From: CFX5 sp023384495
GTDB lineage: Bacteria > Chloroflexota > Anaerolineae > Caldilineales > Caldilineaceae
Assembly: GCA_048499455.1 (NCBI GenBank)
Contig: JASNZV010000001.1
Coordinates: 1,120,473 to 1,184,472, forward strand
Direction of reading: 5' to 3'
Length of the DNA: 64,000 nt
Positions 1 through 11,929 of the stretch are shown here, one piece after another. The stretch's first letter is position 1. Every line of letters begins with the position of its first letter. Both the position numbers and the translations under genes were made by a program. The notes under the pieces were generated by a model. The model worked only from the letters and a program-made list of their open reading frames with translations. It was not told the origin of the DNA and did not search any database.

Positions 1-505
1 AGGGCACGTGGTTGCGGGCAAGAAAGTCTTTGAGATCGTGGGTCTGCGCCGACCAACGATGGCCGATGATACGAATCCCTTCATAGCCTGGCCGATAGCC
101 ACTTTGCCAATCGCTGAGTTGGTCGTCGAGCACAGGGTAGAGCTTCTCTTCGGGCGGGTCCCACGGCTTGAGCAAGTAGTAGTGGACGCCCGCGCTGTTG
201 ATGGCGTTGATGGCGGCCTCGGTATCGGCGTAGGCCGTCAGCAGGACACGACGCGCATCGGGGAAATAGGCAGCCGCTGCCGCGATGAATTCAACGCCGC
301 TCATGGTCGGCATCCGCTGGTCGACCAGGAAGAGCGCAACGCTTTCGTTGCGCAATTGCAACTGGCGCACGGCCTCGAGCGCCTCTTCGCCCGACCCGGC
401 GCGCAAGATCCGATAGTCATCCCCGTATCGGCTGCGCAAGTCGCGCGCGATGGCGCGCAACACCTCAGGGTCATCGTCCACCGAAAAAATTACCGGTTTC
501 GCCAT
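1..505 (-). CDS. Response regulator receiver domain of a fused response regulator/thioredoxin reductase (partial)
   Basis: The window edge cuts this gene; 168 N-terminal residues are visible, starting with MAKPVIFSVDDDPEVLRA. Residues 1-120 form a receiver domain: acidic pair around D10-D12, phospho-acceptor D62 in FLVDQRMP, T90 and K113 in LLKPWDPPEE. From residue 121 the sequence KLYPVLDDQLSDW leads into GYEGIRIIGHRWS and LKDFLARNHVP. That layout matches the known fusion of a receiver to an FAD/NAD(P) pyridine nucleotide-disulfide reductase of the thioredoxin reductase type. The reductase half would lie beyond base 1, so it is inferred from the family and not seen. The start is the ATG at 505; a different ORF read on the plus strand here is a shadow. 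Confidence 0.8.
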   Translation of the reverse strand, partial: MAKPVIFSVDDDPEVLRAIARDLRSRYGDDYRILRAGSGEEALEAVRQLQLRNESVALFLVDQRMPTMSGVEFIAAAAAYFPDARRVLLTAYADTEAAINAINSAGVHYYLLKPWDPPEEKLYPVLDDQLSDWQSGYRPGYEGIRIIGHRWSAQTHDLKDFLARNHVP

Positions 506-525
506 AGTCTCGTCACCCAAAACAC

Positions 526-1467
526 TCAATCCTCAGCCGTCACTCGTTCGCGAAAATAGGCAATGGTTTGTTCAAGCCCGGCCTGAAGGGGGATAACCGG
601 CTCCCAGTTCAGAATGCGCCGCGCCTTGGTGATGTCCGGGCGCCGCTGCTTGGGGTCGTCCACCGGCAGTGGTTCAAAGCGGATGCCGCCCGCGTTGCCC
701 GTGATGGCGTTGATCCGCTCGGCAAACTCGCGAATGGTTAATTCGGTAGGGTTGCCAATGTTGACCGGCTCCACCTCGTCGCTCATCAACAGCCGGTAAA
801 TACCCTCGATCAGGTCAAGCACAAAGCAAAAGCTGCGCGTCTGGCTGCCGTCGCCATAGACGGTCAGCGGTCTGCCCGCCAACGCCTGGCTGATGAAGTT
901 GGGCACCACACGCCCATCGTTGAGTCGCATCCGCGGCCCATAGGTGTTGAAAATGCGCACGATGCGCGTATCCACACTGTGACTACGATGATACGCCATC
1001 GTCATCGCTTCGGCAAAACGCTTGGCCTCATCGTAGACCCCGCGCGGGCCAATTGGGTTGACATTGCCCCAATAGCTCTCTGTCTGCGGATGGACCATGG
1101 GGTCGCCATAGACCTCACTCGTGCTAGCCAGCAAAAAGCGCGCTCCCTTGTTGAGCGCCAACCCTAGGGCGTTGTGCGTGCCCAAGCTCCCAACCTTGAG
1201 CGTCTGAATGGGCAATTCCAGATAATCCACCGGGCTGGCCGGACTGGCAAAGTGTAAAATGGCGTCCAACGGCCCTTTGAGGTATATATAGTTGGTAACG
1301 TTGTGATGAATAAAATGAAACCGGCGCTTGCCCGCCAGGTGGGCGATGTTGTCCGCACTGCCGGTGATCAGATTGTCCATCGCGATCACATCGTGGCCAT
1401 CGGCCAGCAGACGGTCGCAAAGGTGGCTGCCAAGAAAACCGGCGCCGCCCGTAACCAAGATACGCAT
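526..1467 (-). CDS. NAD-dependent SDR epimerase/dehydratase, UDP-glucuronate decarboxylase type
   Basis: A 313-residue extended short-chain dehydrogenase. The NAD-binding GGAGFLG lies at residues 7-13, the Thr/Ser region in ASTSEVYGD near 115-122 and the catalytic YDEAK at 145-149. The sequence follows UDP-glucuronate decarboxylase (UDP-xylose synthase) closely: TGSADNIAHL, HNVT, FASPASPVDY, RIFNTYGPRM and VYGDGSQTRSF. The expected reaction is oxidative decarboxylation of UDP-glucuronate to UDP-xylose in the cytoplasm, feeding cell-surface glycans. Related dTDP-glucose 4,6-dehydratases are longer and differ in these segments, so they are less likely. It lies 20 bases from the RR/thioredoxin reductase gene on the same strand, but no functional link is evident. 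Confidence 0.88.
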   Translation of the reverse strand: MRILVTGGAGFLGSHLCDRLLADGHDVIAMDNLITGSADNIAHLAGKRRFHFIHHNVTNYIYLKGPLDAILHFASPASPVDYLELPIQTLKVGSLGTHNALGLALNKGARFLLASTSEVYGDPMVHPQTESYWGNVNPIGPRGVYDEAKRFAEAMTMAYHRSHSVDTRIVRIFNTYGPRMRLNDGRVVPNFISQALAGRPLTVYGDGSQTRSFCFVLDLIEGIYRLLMSDEVEPVNIGNPTELTIREFAERINAITGNAGGIRFEPLPVDDPKQRRPDITKARRILNWEPVIPLQAGLEQTIAYFRERVTAED

Positions 1468-1627
1468 AGGTGTTTGTCCTTTCGCCGTACAACCTGCTGC
1501 TCAAATGTGTGTTTGTGGGCCGCATGGGGTTTCAAAAGCCAGGCAGCCAGGGGATAATCTCCCCCTGTCATTATGCCATCGTTTTCACCTTTCGATGTTT
1601 TCAATTTGATTCAAATGATTGACAATT

Positions 1628-2350
1628 ATGTACCCAACCCTACCGTTTGGCCCACTTTCGCTGCCCACCGCCCCCTTTGCTATTCTACTTGCCGCCACGC
1701 TGGGTTTGGAGCTCAGCGGGCGCTACGGGCGACGGCTCGGTCTCCACGTCGATGATGTCTGGAATACCGGGCTGCTGGCCATGCTGGCCGGGCTGCTGGC
1801 CGCGCGCCTCTGGAACGTGGCGACGCTCTGGCCCATCTATATGGACGATCCGTGGCTGATCCTGAGTCTGCGCCCCGGTGGCTTTGCCCCGTGGCCCGGT
1901 TTTGTCGCCGCCCTCATCGTCGGCTACGCCAATCTGATCCGCCGCGCGCTAGACCCGGTGCGCATGGCCGCGGCCTATGCCGTGGGCGCAGTGGCTGCGG
2001 GCATCATCTTGAGCATTGGCGCATACCTCACAGGGGCTGTCGTCGGGCTGCCCAGTGATCAACCGTGGGCGCTTGCCTATTTTGGCGAGCTACGCCACCC
2101 TGCCGCGCTCTATCAGGCATTGGGCATGTGGCTGCTCTTTGTGGCGCTCTGGTTGCGCACAGGCCCTCTCCAGCCGGGGCGCACAGTGCTGCTGGCGGCG
2201 CTCGGTTACAGCTTGATCCGCCTCGCGACCGACGCCTTTGTCGAGGACGCGGCGGTGATAGGGACATTTCGGGCCAGCCAGTTGGCAGCGCTTGCCGCAG
2301 CCCTGGCGCTTAGCCTCCTGCTGGCGCGCAGGCCAAACGCAACCGCGTGA
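1628..2350 (+). CDS. Prolipoprotein diacylglyceryl transferase (Lgt)-like membrane protein, divergent
   Basis: A 240-residue, very hydrophobic protein with about six or seven membrane segments. The N-terminus MYPTLPFGPLSLPTAP resembles the 'P.i..iGPl.ir' start of Lgt, and RHPAALYQALGMWLLF matches the Lgt 'RHPsQLYEa' region. The segment that normally reads GG-x-x-x-HGG-L is here RPGGFAPWPGFVAAL, so the usual His is missing. Lgt moves a diacylglyceryl group from phosphatidylglycerol to the lipobox cysteine; whether this copy can do so is doubtful, and a divergent paralogue is equally possible. A TTG three codons upstream could also start translation, but the ATG at 1628 fits the family start. 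No clear ribosome binding site is visible. Confidence 0.6.
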   Translation: MYPTLPFGPLSLPTAPFAILLAATLGLELSGRYGRRLGLHVDDVWNTGLLAMLAGLLAARLWNVATLWPIYMDDPWLILSLRPGGFAPWPGFVAALIVGYANLIRRALDPVRMAAAYAVGAVAAGIILSIGAYLTGAVVGLPSDQPWALAYFGELRHPAALYQALGMWLLFVALWLRTGPLQPGRTVLLAALGYSLIRLATDAFVEDAAVIGTFRASQLAALAAALALSLLLARRPNATA

Positions 2351-2738
2351 GCCTCTTCGCATCCGTTGTCGCACCCACAATTTTCGTCTCCTCTGGAGTT
2401 GCAAAACCCAAAGACTACCCGGTTGACCAGGTAAATGACGCCCAAAGTGGCCGGTTGATTGTCGGCGTTTTGGGTTTATGGTAAAGGTGACTCTGGTCTA
2501 TCTGTCGCAGCAGCGCGTCATAGTCTCGGCGCCAGGTTCGCTTGCCAGGAGGGTAGCATGGGCTCACCAGGGCGAGTCATCAGCGATGACAATTGGTGTG
2601 CCGCCCCTGATGCGCTCGCACGAACTTGAACCCTCAACGTTGTTACACCCCGGGTAAATCGGTCAGCACTACCTCCGCCAACTGCGCGCATGGCTGCGGC
2701 CTTCAGCGTAATCGTATCGCGCAAGGAGGTAGCAATCT
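2351..2738. other. Intergenic region upstream of acetyl-CoA synthetase
   Basis: About 390 bases with no convincing gene. The 3' end carries a strong ribosome binding site (AAGGAGG at about 2723-2729) for the next gene. Codon structure is absent, and the scattered short ORFs here are shadows. The promoter of the acetyl-CoA synthetase gene should lie here, but no clear -35/-10 pair could be assigned. Confidence 0.5.
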
Positions 2739-4547
<1,809 letters not shown>

Positions 4548-4557
4548 CGATTCGGTC

Positions 4558-4628
4558 GTGTTGCGTGTTGGGGAGCGCTAGCCCATCCGGCGGAGATGGT
4601 TGGTAAACCGGACCGGAACACGCAACAC
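4558..4628. repeat. Inverted repeat built of GTGTTGC words between acsA and the E1 gene
   Basis: A perfect 12-base inverted repeat: GTGTTGCGTGTT at 4558-4569 and AACACGCAACAC at 4617-4628, with a 47-base loop that itself contains CCGG repeats. It lies just before the GGAGG of the E1 gene (about 4633-4637). It can form a hairpin in the intercistronic RNA and could set the ratio of the two messages. It belongs to the family of word-built hairpins seen elsewhere in this window. Confidence 0.6.
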
Positions 4629-4646
4629 AGATTGGAGGACAACCCG

Positions 4647-6705
<2,059 letters not shown>

Positions 6706-6713
<8 letters not shown>

Positions 6714-7980
6714 ATTTACCATGCCCAGCCTGGGCGCCGATATGGCCGCAGGCACGCTCATCGAATGGCTGGTCAAACCCGGCGACCATGTCAAACGGGG
6801 GGACACCATGGCCATCGTCGGAACCGAGAAAGGGGAGATCGAGGTCGAGGTCTTCGAGGAGGGGATGGTCGAGCAGTTGCTCGTGCCCGCAGGCGCCGAA
6901 ACGCCCGTGGGTGCAGTGCTGGCCATCCTGCGCGGTGTCGGCGAGGCCGCACCCGCGGTTGCGGTGGAGAAGGTTCCGGCAGCACCGGCCATGCCACCAG
7001 TGGCGCCCGCCATGCCACCCCCGGCGGCCCCGCCGGCTGGCAATGGGCGGCGCGTCCGCATATCGCCGCTGGCGCGCAAATTGGCCGCCGAACTGGGCGT
7101 GGACCTCGACTGGGTCCACGGCACGGGCGAGAACGGCGCCATCACGCGCGCCGACATCGAGGCCGCGGCGCAGGCCAAGCCAGCCGCCGAGGCAGCGCCC
7201 GCCCCTGCCGCGCCACCGCCCGAACCGGTCATCGAAGAAAAACCAGCGCCGCCACCCAAACCGGCGCCCGCCGCCGAAAAGCCAGTTGCGGCGCCGCCGG
7301 GGGCCGATTTCGCCGCGGCCATGCGCCACGCCATTGCCCTGGCCATGGCCCGCGCCAACCGCGAGATCCCTCATTACTACTTGCAGATCCGCATCGACAT
7401 GAGCAAGGCGCTCAAATGGCTCGAAGCCGAAAACCAGAAACGATCCATCAAAGACCGCATTCTGCCCGTGGTGCTTCTGCTCAAGGCGACGGCCAAGGCG
7501 CTGGTAGAGTTCCCCGAACTCAACGGCTACTGGGTAGATGACCACCTGCAACCGCAGGAAGCGATCAACATTGGCTTTGCCATTGCGCTGCGCCAGGGCG
7601 GGCTGATCACGCCGGCCATTCACAACGTCGATCTCAAGGACATGGACGAATTGATGGAAGCCATGCGCGACCTGATCATGCGCACGCGGACGGGCCGGCT
7701 GCGCAGCTCGGAGATGACCGACGCCACCATCACGCTCACCAACCTGGGCGACCTGGGCGTGGAGACGGTCTACGGCGTCATCTACCCGCCGCAGGTGGCG
7801 CTGGTCGGTTTTGGCAAAATCACTGACCAGCCGTGGGTGGAGAACGGCATGATCGGCATCCGCCCGGTGCTGACGGCGACCATCGCCGGCGACCACCGCG
7901 CCACCGACGGGCGCACCGGCGCCCAGTTCCTGGATGTCCTCAACCGCCTGTTGCAGGAGCCGGAGAAGTTGTGGATGTGA
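6706..7980 (+). CDS. Dihydrolipoamide acyltransferase (E2) of the 2-oxoacid dehydrogenase complex
   Basis: A 424-residue E2. The single lipoyl domain (1-78) has the attachment lysine K42 in VGTEKGEIEVEV. A Pro/Ala-rich linker follows, then the peripheral subunit-binding domain (about 116-155, RVRISPLARKLAAELGVDL). A second long Ala/Pro linker leads to the catalytic chloramphenicol-acetyltransferase-like domain (about 203-424), whose active-site motif HRATDG is at 397-402. It passes the acyl group from E1 to CoA. The start overlaps the E1 stop, so the two are translationally coupled. No dihydrolipoamide dehydrogenase (E3) gene occurs in this window, so E3 must come from elsewhere. Confidence 0.92.
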
Positions 7981-7981
7981 G

Positions 7982-8035
7982 AAGTGAGGAGTGAGGAGTG
8001 TGCGAGAATTCACTCATCACTCATCACTCCTCATT
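7982..8035. repeat. Hairpin of tandem GAGGAGT words between E2 and the acyl carrier protein gene
   Basis: Directly after the E2 stop, the left arm (about 7984-8000) is TGAGGAGT words in tandem, and the right arm (8011-8035) is CACTCATCACTC words. The 16-base pairing has a single mismatch (TGAGGAGTGAGGAGTG against TGAGGAGTGATGAGTG). It is an intercistronic stem-loop with no T-run, so it more likely stabilises or processes the message than terminates it. The same words recur at 17390-17430 and 18459-18508. Confidence 0.6.
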
Positions 8036-8052
8036 ATTCAGGAGAGCACACG

Positions 8053-8316
8053 ATGCTTGCTACGAAAACCATGAGTGCAGAAGAACTCAAAGAGACCATC
8101 TTCAAGGCGCTGGGCCAGATCGCGCCGGAAGCCGATTTCAGCCGGTTGCAGCCGGACGAGAACATCCAGAGTGCGCTGGATATCGACTCGTTTGATTTTC
8201 TCAATTTCCTGATCGCGTTGAACGAGGAGATCGGGGTGGAGATTCCCGAGGCCGATTACGGGCAGGTGAGCACGCTGGATGGGCTCGTGGCCTATTTGAT
8301 GGCGCACCTGGGCTAA
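8053..8316 (+). CDS. Acyl carrier protein (phosphopantetheine-binding)
   Basis: An 87-residue acidic helical protein with the 4'-phosphopantetheine attachment site S46 in LDIDSFDFLNFL. Length and charge fit a stand-alone acyl or peptidyl carrier protein. The ATG at 8053 is preceded by GGAGAG; longer versions of this ORF run back into the hairpin and are rejected. It sits between the 2-oxoacid dehydrogenase E2 and the hydrogenase genes, far from any visible fatty acid synthesis gene. It may take or present an acyl group for the neighbouring dehydrogenase, but that is inference. DSF in place of the usual DSL is a minor deviation. Confidence 0.85.
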   Translation: MLATKTMSAEELKETIFKALGQIAPEADFSRLQPDENIQSALDIDSFDFLNFLIALNEEIGVEIPEADYGQVSTLDGLVAYLMAHLG

Positions 8317-8371
8317 GATACCTGATCGCTTCGCCAGATTTGCCGCGCGAGGCGGCAGGAGGAGTACGATT

Positions 8372-8593
8372 ATGGCCATTGAAAGCGGCGGCCAACTCAT
8401 CGGCATGATTGTCGGCGTGCTTGTTGGCTATGCCATTGCCGCGGCCATCGCTGGGGGCAGTTACCGGTATATTGGCGGCAACCTGTTCGAAGTCGCCAAA
8501 GAGCCGATGAGCTGTTTGCCGGGCTGCCTGCTCGAGATCGTGTTGGTGGTCATTGGCGCGGGCGCCGGCTACTTTATCGGCAGCATGTGGTGA
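8372..8593 (+). CDS. Small two-segment membrane protein, unknown function
   Basis: A 73-residue protein with two hydrophobic segments (about 8-28, IGMIVGVLVGYAIAAAIAGG, and about 50-70, LEIVLVVIGAGAGYFIG). A short polar loop containing CLPGC joins them. GGAGGAG lies eight bases before the ATG, so translation is well supported. It is co-directional with the carrier protein upstream and the hydrogenase operon downstream. No family was recognised. Glycine-rich helices suggest tight packing, and it could anchor a neighbouring soluble enzyme to the membrane, but this is speculation. Confidence 0.65.
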   Translation: MAIESGGQLIGMIVGVLVGYAIAAAIAGGSYRYIGGNLFEVAKEPMSCLPGCLLEIVLVVIGAGAGYFIGSMW

Positions 8594-8628
8594 AGCAGAA
8601 AAGGGTGAAGAGGACAGGAGGGACGGTG

Positions 8629-9810
8629 ATGGCCGCAACCGCTGCGCCGCACATCGGCGACTCAGTGATCATCGAACGTATCGATTTCCAACGCCTGCTT
8701 GATGCCCTGCGCGCCCGCGGCTACCAGACCATCGGCCCCACGGTGCGCGATGGCGCCATCGTCTACGACGAAGTGACCACCATGACGGACCTGCCCGTGG
8801 GCTGGGGCGACGAACAGGCCGGCGGGCGCTATCGCCTGCGGCGGCGCAACGATGAAGCGCTCTTTGGCTATACCGTTGGTCCGCAGGGGTGGAATCGCTT
8901 TCTCCATCCACCGGTGCTGCGGCTATGGCAGGCGCAACGCACTGCTGGCCAACAGTTCGTGATCGTGCCGGAAGAGCGCGACCCGCCCCGCTATGCCTTT
9001 TTTGGTGTGCGCGCCTGTGAGTTGTACGCCATCCAGATTCAAGACCGGGTCTTTCTGCACGGCGCCTACGTCGATCCGGATTACCAGGTGCGGCGCGAGA
9101 ACGCGTTTGTGGTGGCGGTAAACTGTAGCCAGGCCGGCGGCACTTGCTTCTGTGTCTCGATGGCGAGCGGACCCCAGGTCGGCGACGGCTTCGACCTGGC
9201 GCTGACCGAAGTGGTGGAGGGCGAGCGCCATTACTTTGTCGTCGCAGTGGGCACCGAGAAGGGAAAAGCAGTGCTGGATGACGTTCCTCATCGCGCCGCC
9301 AGCACGGCCGAGGTCGAAACGGCGACGCGCATCGTGGCGGAAACAGCCGCGCACATGGGGCGCACGTTGGAGACCGCCGGCCTCAAGGAGCTGCTCTACC
9401 GCAACCTGGAACACCCGCACTGGGACGAGGTCGCCAGCCGTTGTCTCACCTGCGGCAACTGCACCCTGGTCTGCCCGACCTGCTTCTGCACCACGGTGGA
9501 GGACGTGACCGACCTCACCGGCCAGCAGGCCGAGCGCTGGCGCAAGGCCGACTCGTGTTTCACCACCGAGTTTTCGCGCATCTACAGCGGCAGTGTGCGG
9601 GCCTCGGCCAAAGCCCGCTACCGCCAGTGGATGACCCACAAGCTGGCCTCCTGGGTCGATCAATTTGGTACGTTTGGCTGTGTGGGCTGCGGTCGCTGCA
9701 TCACGTGGTGCCCGGTCGGGATCGACATTACGGAGGAAGCGCGGGCGATCCGCACCGGCGAGCCGGCGAATGCAAAGGCAAGAGAAGGAGCGACCCATGG
9801 CGACGCTTGA
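8629..9810 (+). CDS. hydB: Group 3b-type [NiFe] hydrogenase Fe-S (beta) subunit
   Basis: A 393-residue protein of the sulfhydrogenase beta / anaerobic sulfite reductase A type. It has two [4Fe-4S] motifs: CLTCGNCTLVCPTC starting at C272 and CVGCGRCITWCPVG starting at C351. An N-terminal domain of about 260 residues includes YAFFGVRACELYAIQIQDRVF. It passes electrons between the hydrogenase small subunit and the flavin subunit. The ATG at 8629 is chosen because ACAGGAGGG precedes it; a GTG 14 codons earlier overlaps the previous gene. First gene of an operon whose order matches hydBGDA of Pyrococcus hydrogenase I except for an inserted regulator-like gene. Confidence 0.88.
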   Translation: MAATAAPHIGDSVIIERIDFQRLLDALRARGYQTIGPTVRDGAIVYDEVTTMTDLPVGWGDEQAGGRYRLRRRNDEALFGYTVGPQGWNRFLHPPVLRLWQAQRTAGQQFVIVPEERDPPRYAFFGVRACELYAIQIQDRVFLHGAYVDPDYQVRRENAFVVAVNCSQAGGTCFCVSMASGPQVGDGFDLALTEVVEGERHYFVVAVGTEKGKAVLDDVPHRAASTAEVETATRIVAETAAHMGRTLETAGLKELLYRNLEHPHWDEVASRCLTCGNCTLVCPTCFCTTVEDVTDLTGQQAERWRKADSCFTTEFSRIYSGSVRASAKARYRQWMTHKLASWVDQFGTFGCVGCGRCITWCPVGIDITEEARAIRTGEPANAKAREGATHGDA

Positions 9811-10273
9811 ACCGATCATTGCCGGCCACCCCTTCTTCCAGGGGTTTGCCCCCGAACATCTGGCGCTCCTTGTCAGTTGCGCCAGCAATGTCCGGTTTGC
9901 CGCCGGTGCGACCATTTTCAAAGAGGCAGAGGAGGCCAACCGCTTCTACCTGATCCGCGAGGGTCAGGTGACGCTGGCGGTCTATGTACCGGGGCGCGGC
10001 CCGCTGACCATCCAGACGCTTGGCGCTGGTGAAGTGCTCGGCTGGTCCTGGCTCTTTCTGCCCTACCGCTGGCATTTCGATGCTTACGCCGACGAATCGA
10101 CGCGCGCCATCGCCTTCGATGGCCAATGCCTGCGCCAGAAGTGCGAGGAAGACCATGATTTGGGCTACGCATTCATGCAGCGCTTTGCGCAGATGATCAT
10201 GCAACGTCTTCAGGCGACGCGCTTGCAGCTTCTTGACCTGTATGGCGTGGAACGCACGCCACTCTACGGATGA
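9797..10273 (+). CDS. Cyclic nucleotide-binding domain protein embedded in the hydrogenase operon
   Basis: A 158-residue protein consisting of one Crp/Fnr-type cyclic nucleotide-binding domain (about 8-130: GATIFKEAEEANRFYLIREGQV, split as a beta roll, then LGAGEVLGWSWL). It ends in a helix rich in Gln and Arg (MQRFAQMIMQRLQATRLQLLDLYG). There is no C-terminal helix-turn-helix, so it is unlikely to bind DNA. It overlaps the beta-subunit gene by 14 bases and lies 11 bases before the flavin subunit, so it is co-translated with the enzyme. Similar proteins occur beside group 3b hydrogenases; a role as an allosteric or assembly subunit is inference. AGGAG precedes the ATG at 9797. Confidence 0.82.
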   Translation: MATLEPIIAGHPFFQGFAPEHLALLVSCASNVRFAAGATIFKEAEEANRFYLIREGQVTLAVYVPGRGPLTIQTLGAGEVLGWSWLFLPYRWHFDAYADESTRAIAFDGQCLRQKCEEDHDLGYAFMQRFAQMIMQRLQATRLQLLDLYGVERTPLYG

Positions 10274-10284
10274 GTTGATCGCCT

Positions 10285-11136
10285 ATGAGCAATCACACGC
10301 CTGACCCAATGCTCCCTCTGCTTTACGCCGTGCGCGAGCGGATACGAGAGAGCGCAGACACCTTTACGTTGGAACTGGAGCCGGCCGCCGGGGCCGTGCT
10401 GCCCGCCTTTCAGCCCGGCCAGTTCAACATGCTCTACGTCTTTGGCGTGGGCGAGATCCCGATTTCCATGAGCGGCGACCCTACTCGACCCTACCGGCTG
10501 ATCCACACCACGCGGGCCGTCGGCACGGTGACCCGTGCGCTGGGTGAGCTGCGTGAGGGGGATCTCTTGGGCGTGCGCGGCCCCTTTGGCGCGCCCTGGC
10601 CGTTGGCCGCGGCCGCGGGCGGCGACGTGATGATCGTGACCGGCGGCATTGGCCTGGCGCCGCTGCGCCCGGCACTCTACCACCTGCTGGCGCACCGGGA
10701 ACAATACGGCAAGGTCGTGCTCCTCTACGGCGCACGGACGCAGGAGGATATCTTCTATCGCCGAGAACTGGAACAGTGGCGCGCCCGCTTCGACCTGGAG
10801 GTCTATGTCACCGTGGATCGCGCCACCGCGTCCAGAGGGCGCCCGTGGCACGGCAACGTCGGCGTTGTCACCGGCCTGATCCCTCATGCCCCGTTCGACC
10901 CATTGCGCGCCGTGGCCTTGACCTGTGGCCCCGAAGTCATGATGCGCTTTGCGGTGCAGGCGTTGCAGCGCCGCGGCGTGCCCGCCGACCGCATCTATCT
11001 TTCCATGGAGCGCAACATGAAATGTGGCGCCGGTTTCTGCGGCCATTGCCAGTTCGGGTCTTACTTTGTCTGCAAGGATGGGCCGGTCTTCCGCTTTGAC
11101 CAGGTGGAGCCCATCTTTGGCAAATGGGAGGTGTGA
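10285..11136 (+). CDS. hydG: Hydrogenase FAD/NAD(P)-binding (gamma) subunit
   Basis: A 283-residue ferredoxin-NADP reductase-like protein. The FAD domain (about 1-105) contains RPYRLIHTTRAVGTVTRAL. The nucleotide-binding domain starts with VMIVTGGIGLAPLRPAL near 113-128. The C-terminal [2Fe-2S] cluster segment has cysteines in NMKCGAGFCGHCQFG plus a later YFVCKDG. It exchanges electrons between NAD(P)H and the Fe-S subunit, which makes the hydrogenase reversible with a pyridine nucleotide. Same family as dihydroorotate dehydrogenase electron-transfer subunits and sulfhydrogenase gamma; the operon decides for the latter. The stop is one base before the small subunit ATG. Confidence 0.9.
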   Translation: MSNHTPDPMLPLLYAVRERIRESADTFTLELEPAAGAVLPAFQPGQFNMLYVFGVGEIPISMSGDPTRPYRLIHTTRAVGTVTRALGELREGDLLGVRGPFGAPWPLAAAAGGDVMIVTGGIGLAPLRPALYHLLAHREQYGKVVLLYGARTQEDIFYRRELEQWRARFDLEVYVTVDRATASRGRPWHGNVGVVTGLIPHAPFDPLRAVALTCGPEVMMRFAVQALQRRGVPADRIYLSMERNMKCGAGFCGHCQFGSYFVCKDGPVFRFDQVEPIFGKWEV

Positions 11137-11137
11137 G

Positions 11138-11929
11138 ATGGCCGCACAGCACAAACCAAAACTTGCCGTCTGGAAATTCGCCTCGTGCGACGGCTGTCAA
11201 CTGAGCCTGCTCAACTGTGAGGACGAGTTGCTCAGCGTCGCCGGTGCGGTCGAGATCGCCTACTTTCCCGAAGCCACGCGCGCCGTTCAGCGCGGGCCGT
11301 ATGACCTTTCGCTGGTCGAAGGTTCGATCACGACGCCGGAGGAGATCGAGCGTATCCGCAACGTGCGCAAGCTGTCCAGATACCTGGTCACCATTGGCGC
11401 CTGCGCCACCGCTGGCGGCATCCAGGCGTTGCGCAACTTTGCCAATGTAGAGGAGTACATCGCCCTGGTCTACGCCCGGCCCGATTACATCAATACCCTG
11501 GCCACCTCCACCCCTATCGCCGACCATGTCTTTGTCGATTTTGAACTGCGGGGCTGCCCCGTCAACCAGCACCAATTGCTGGAAGTGATCAGCGCCTTTC
11601 TGCACGGGCGCAAGCCCAACATCCCGGCGTACAGCGTCTGTCTCGAATGCAAGCGGCGCGGGACGCCCTGTGTGATGGTGGCGGATGGGACCCCCTGCCT
11701 GGGGCCGGTGACGCAGGCCGGCTGCGGCGCCATCTGCCCGGCCTACCGCCGTGGCTGTTACGGTTGCTTTGGTCCGATGGAGACGCCCAACACGGCTGCC
11801 CTGAGCGCCTGGTGGAAGAGCCAGTTGGGGGTGGACGACGAGGATTTGGTGCGGGCCTGGCGCGGCTTTAACGCCTACGCCGAGCCTTTCCGCAAGGAGA
11901 GTGAGGCGCATGAGCAACCCGCGCACTAG
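11138..11929 (+). CDS. hydD: [NiFe] hydrogenase small (delta) subunit
   Basis: A 263-residue small subunit of the group 3 type, without a Tat signal and therefore cytoplasmic. Proximal cluster ligands are visible: C17 and C20 in FASCDGCQLSLLNCE, the cysteine in IGACATAGG, and GCPVNQHQ. The C-terminal half adds VCLECKRRG, GCGAICPAYRRGCYGCFG, enough for medial and distal clusters. It relays electrons from the NiFe site to the Fe-S subunit. The ATG at 11138 sits one base after the previous stop; a longer ORF starting 38 codons upstream is only overlap with the gamma gene. It overlaps the large subunit gene by 20 bases. Confidence 0.91.
   Translation: MAAQHKPKLAVWKFASCDGCQLSLLNCEDELLSVAGAVEIAYFPEATRAVQRGPYDLSLVEGSITTPEEIERIRNVRKLSRYLVTIGACATAGGIQALRNFANVEEYIALVYARPDYINTLATSTPIADHVFVDFELRGCPVNQHQLLEVISAFLHGRKPNIPAYSVCLECKRRGTPCVMVADGTPCLGPVTQAGCGAICPAYRRGCYGCFGPMETPNTAALSAWWKSQLGVDDEDLVRAWRGFNAYAEPFRKESEAHEQPAH

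Noticed and set aside
8..559. 183-residue plus-strand ORF
   Set aside because: It is the shadow of the receiver domain gene on the minus strand, which has clear motifs (D62, K113) and codon structure.
2622..2632. T-loop-like GGTTCAAGTTC on the minus strand, suggesting a tRNA
   Set aside because: The flanking bases do not pair as a T-stem and no acceptor, D or anticodon stem could be found.
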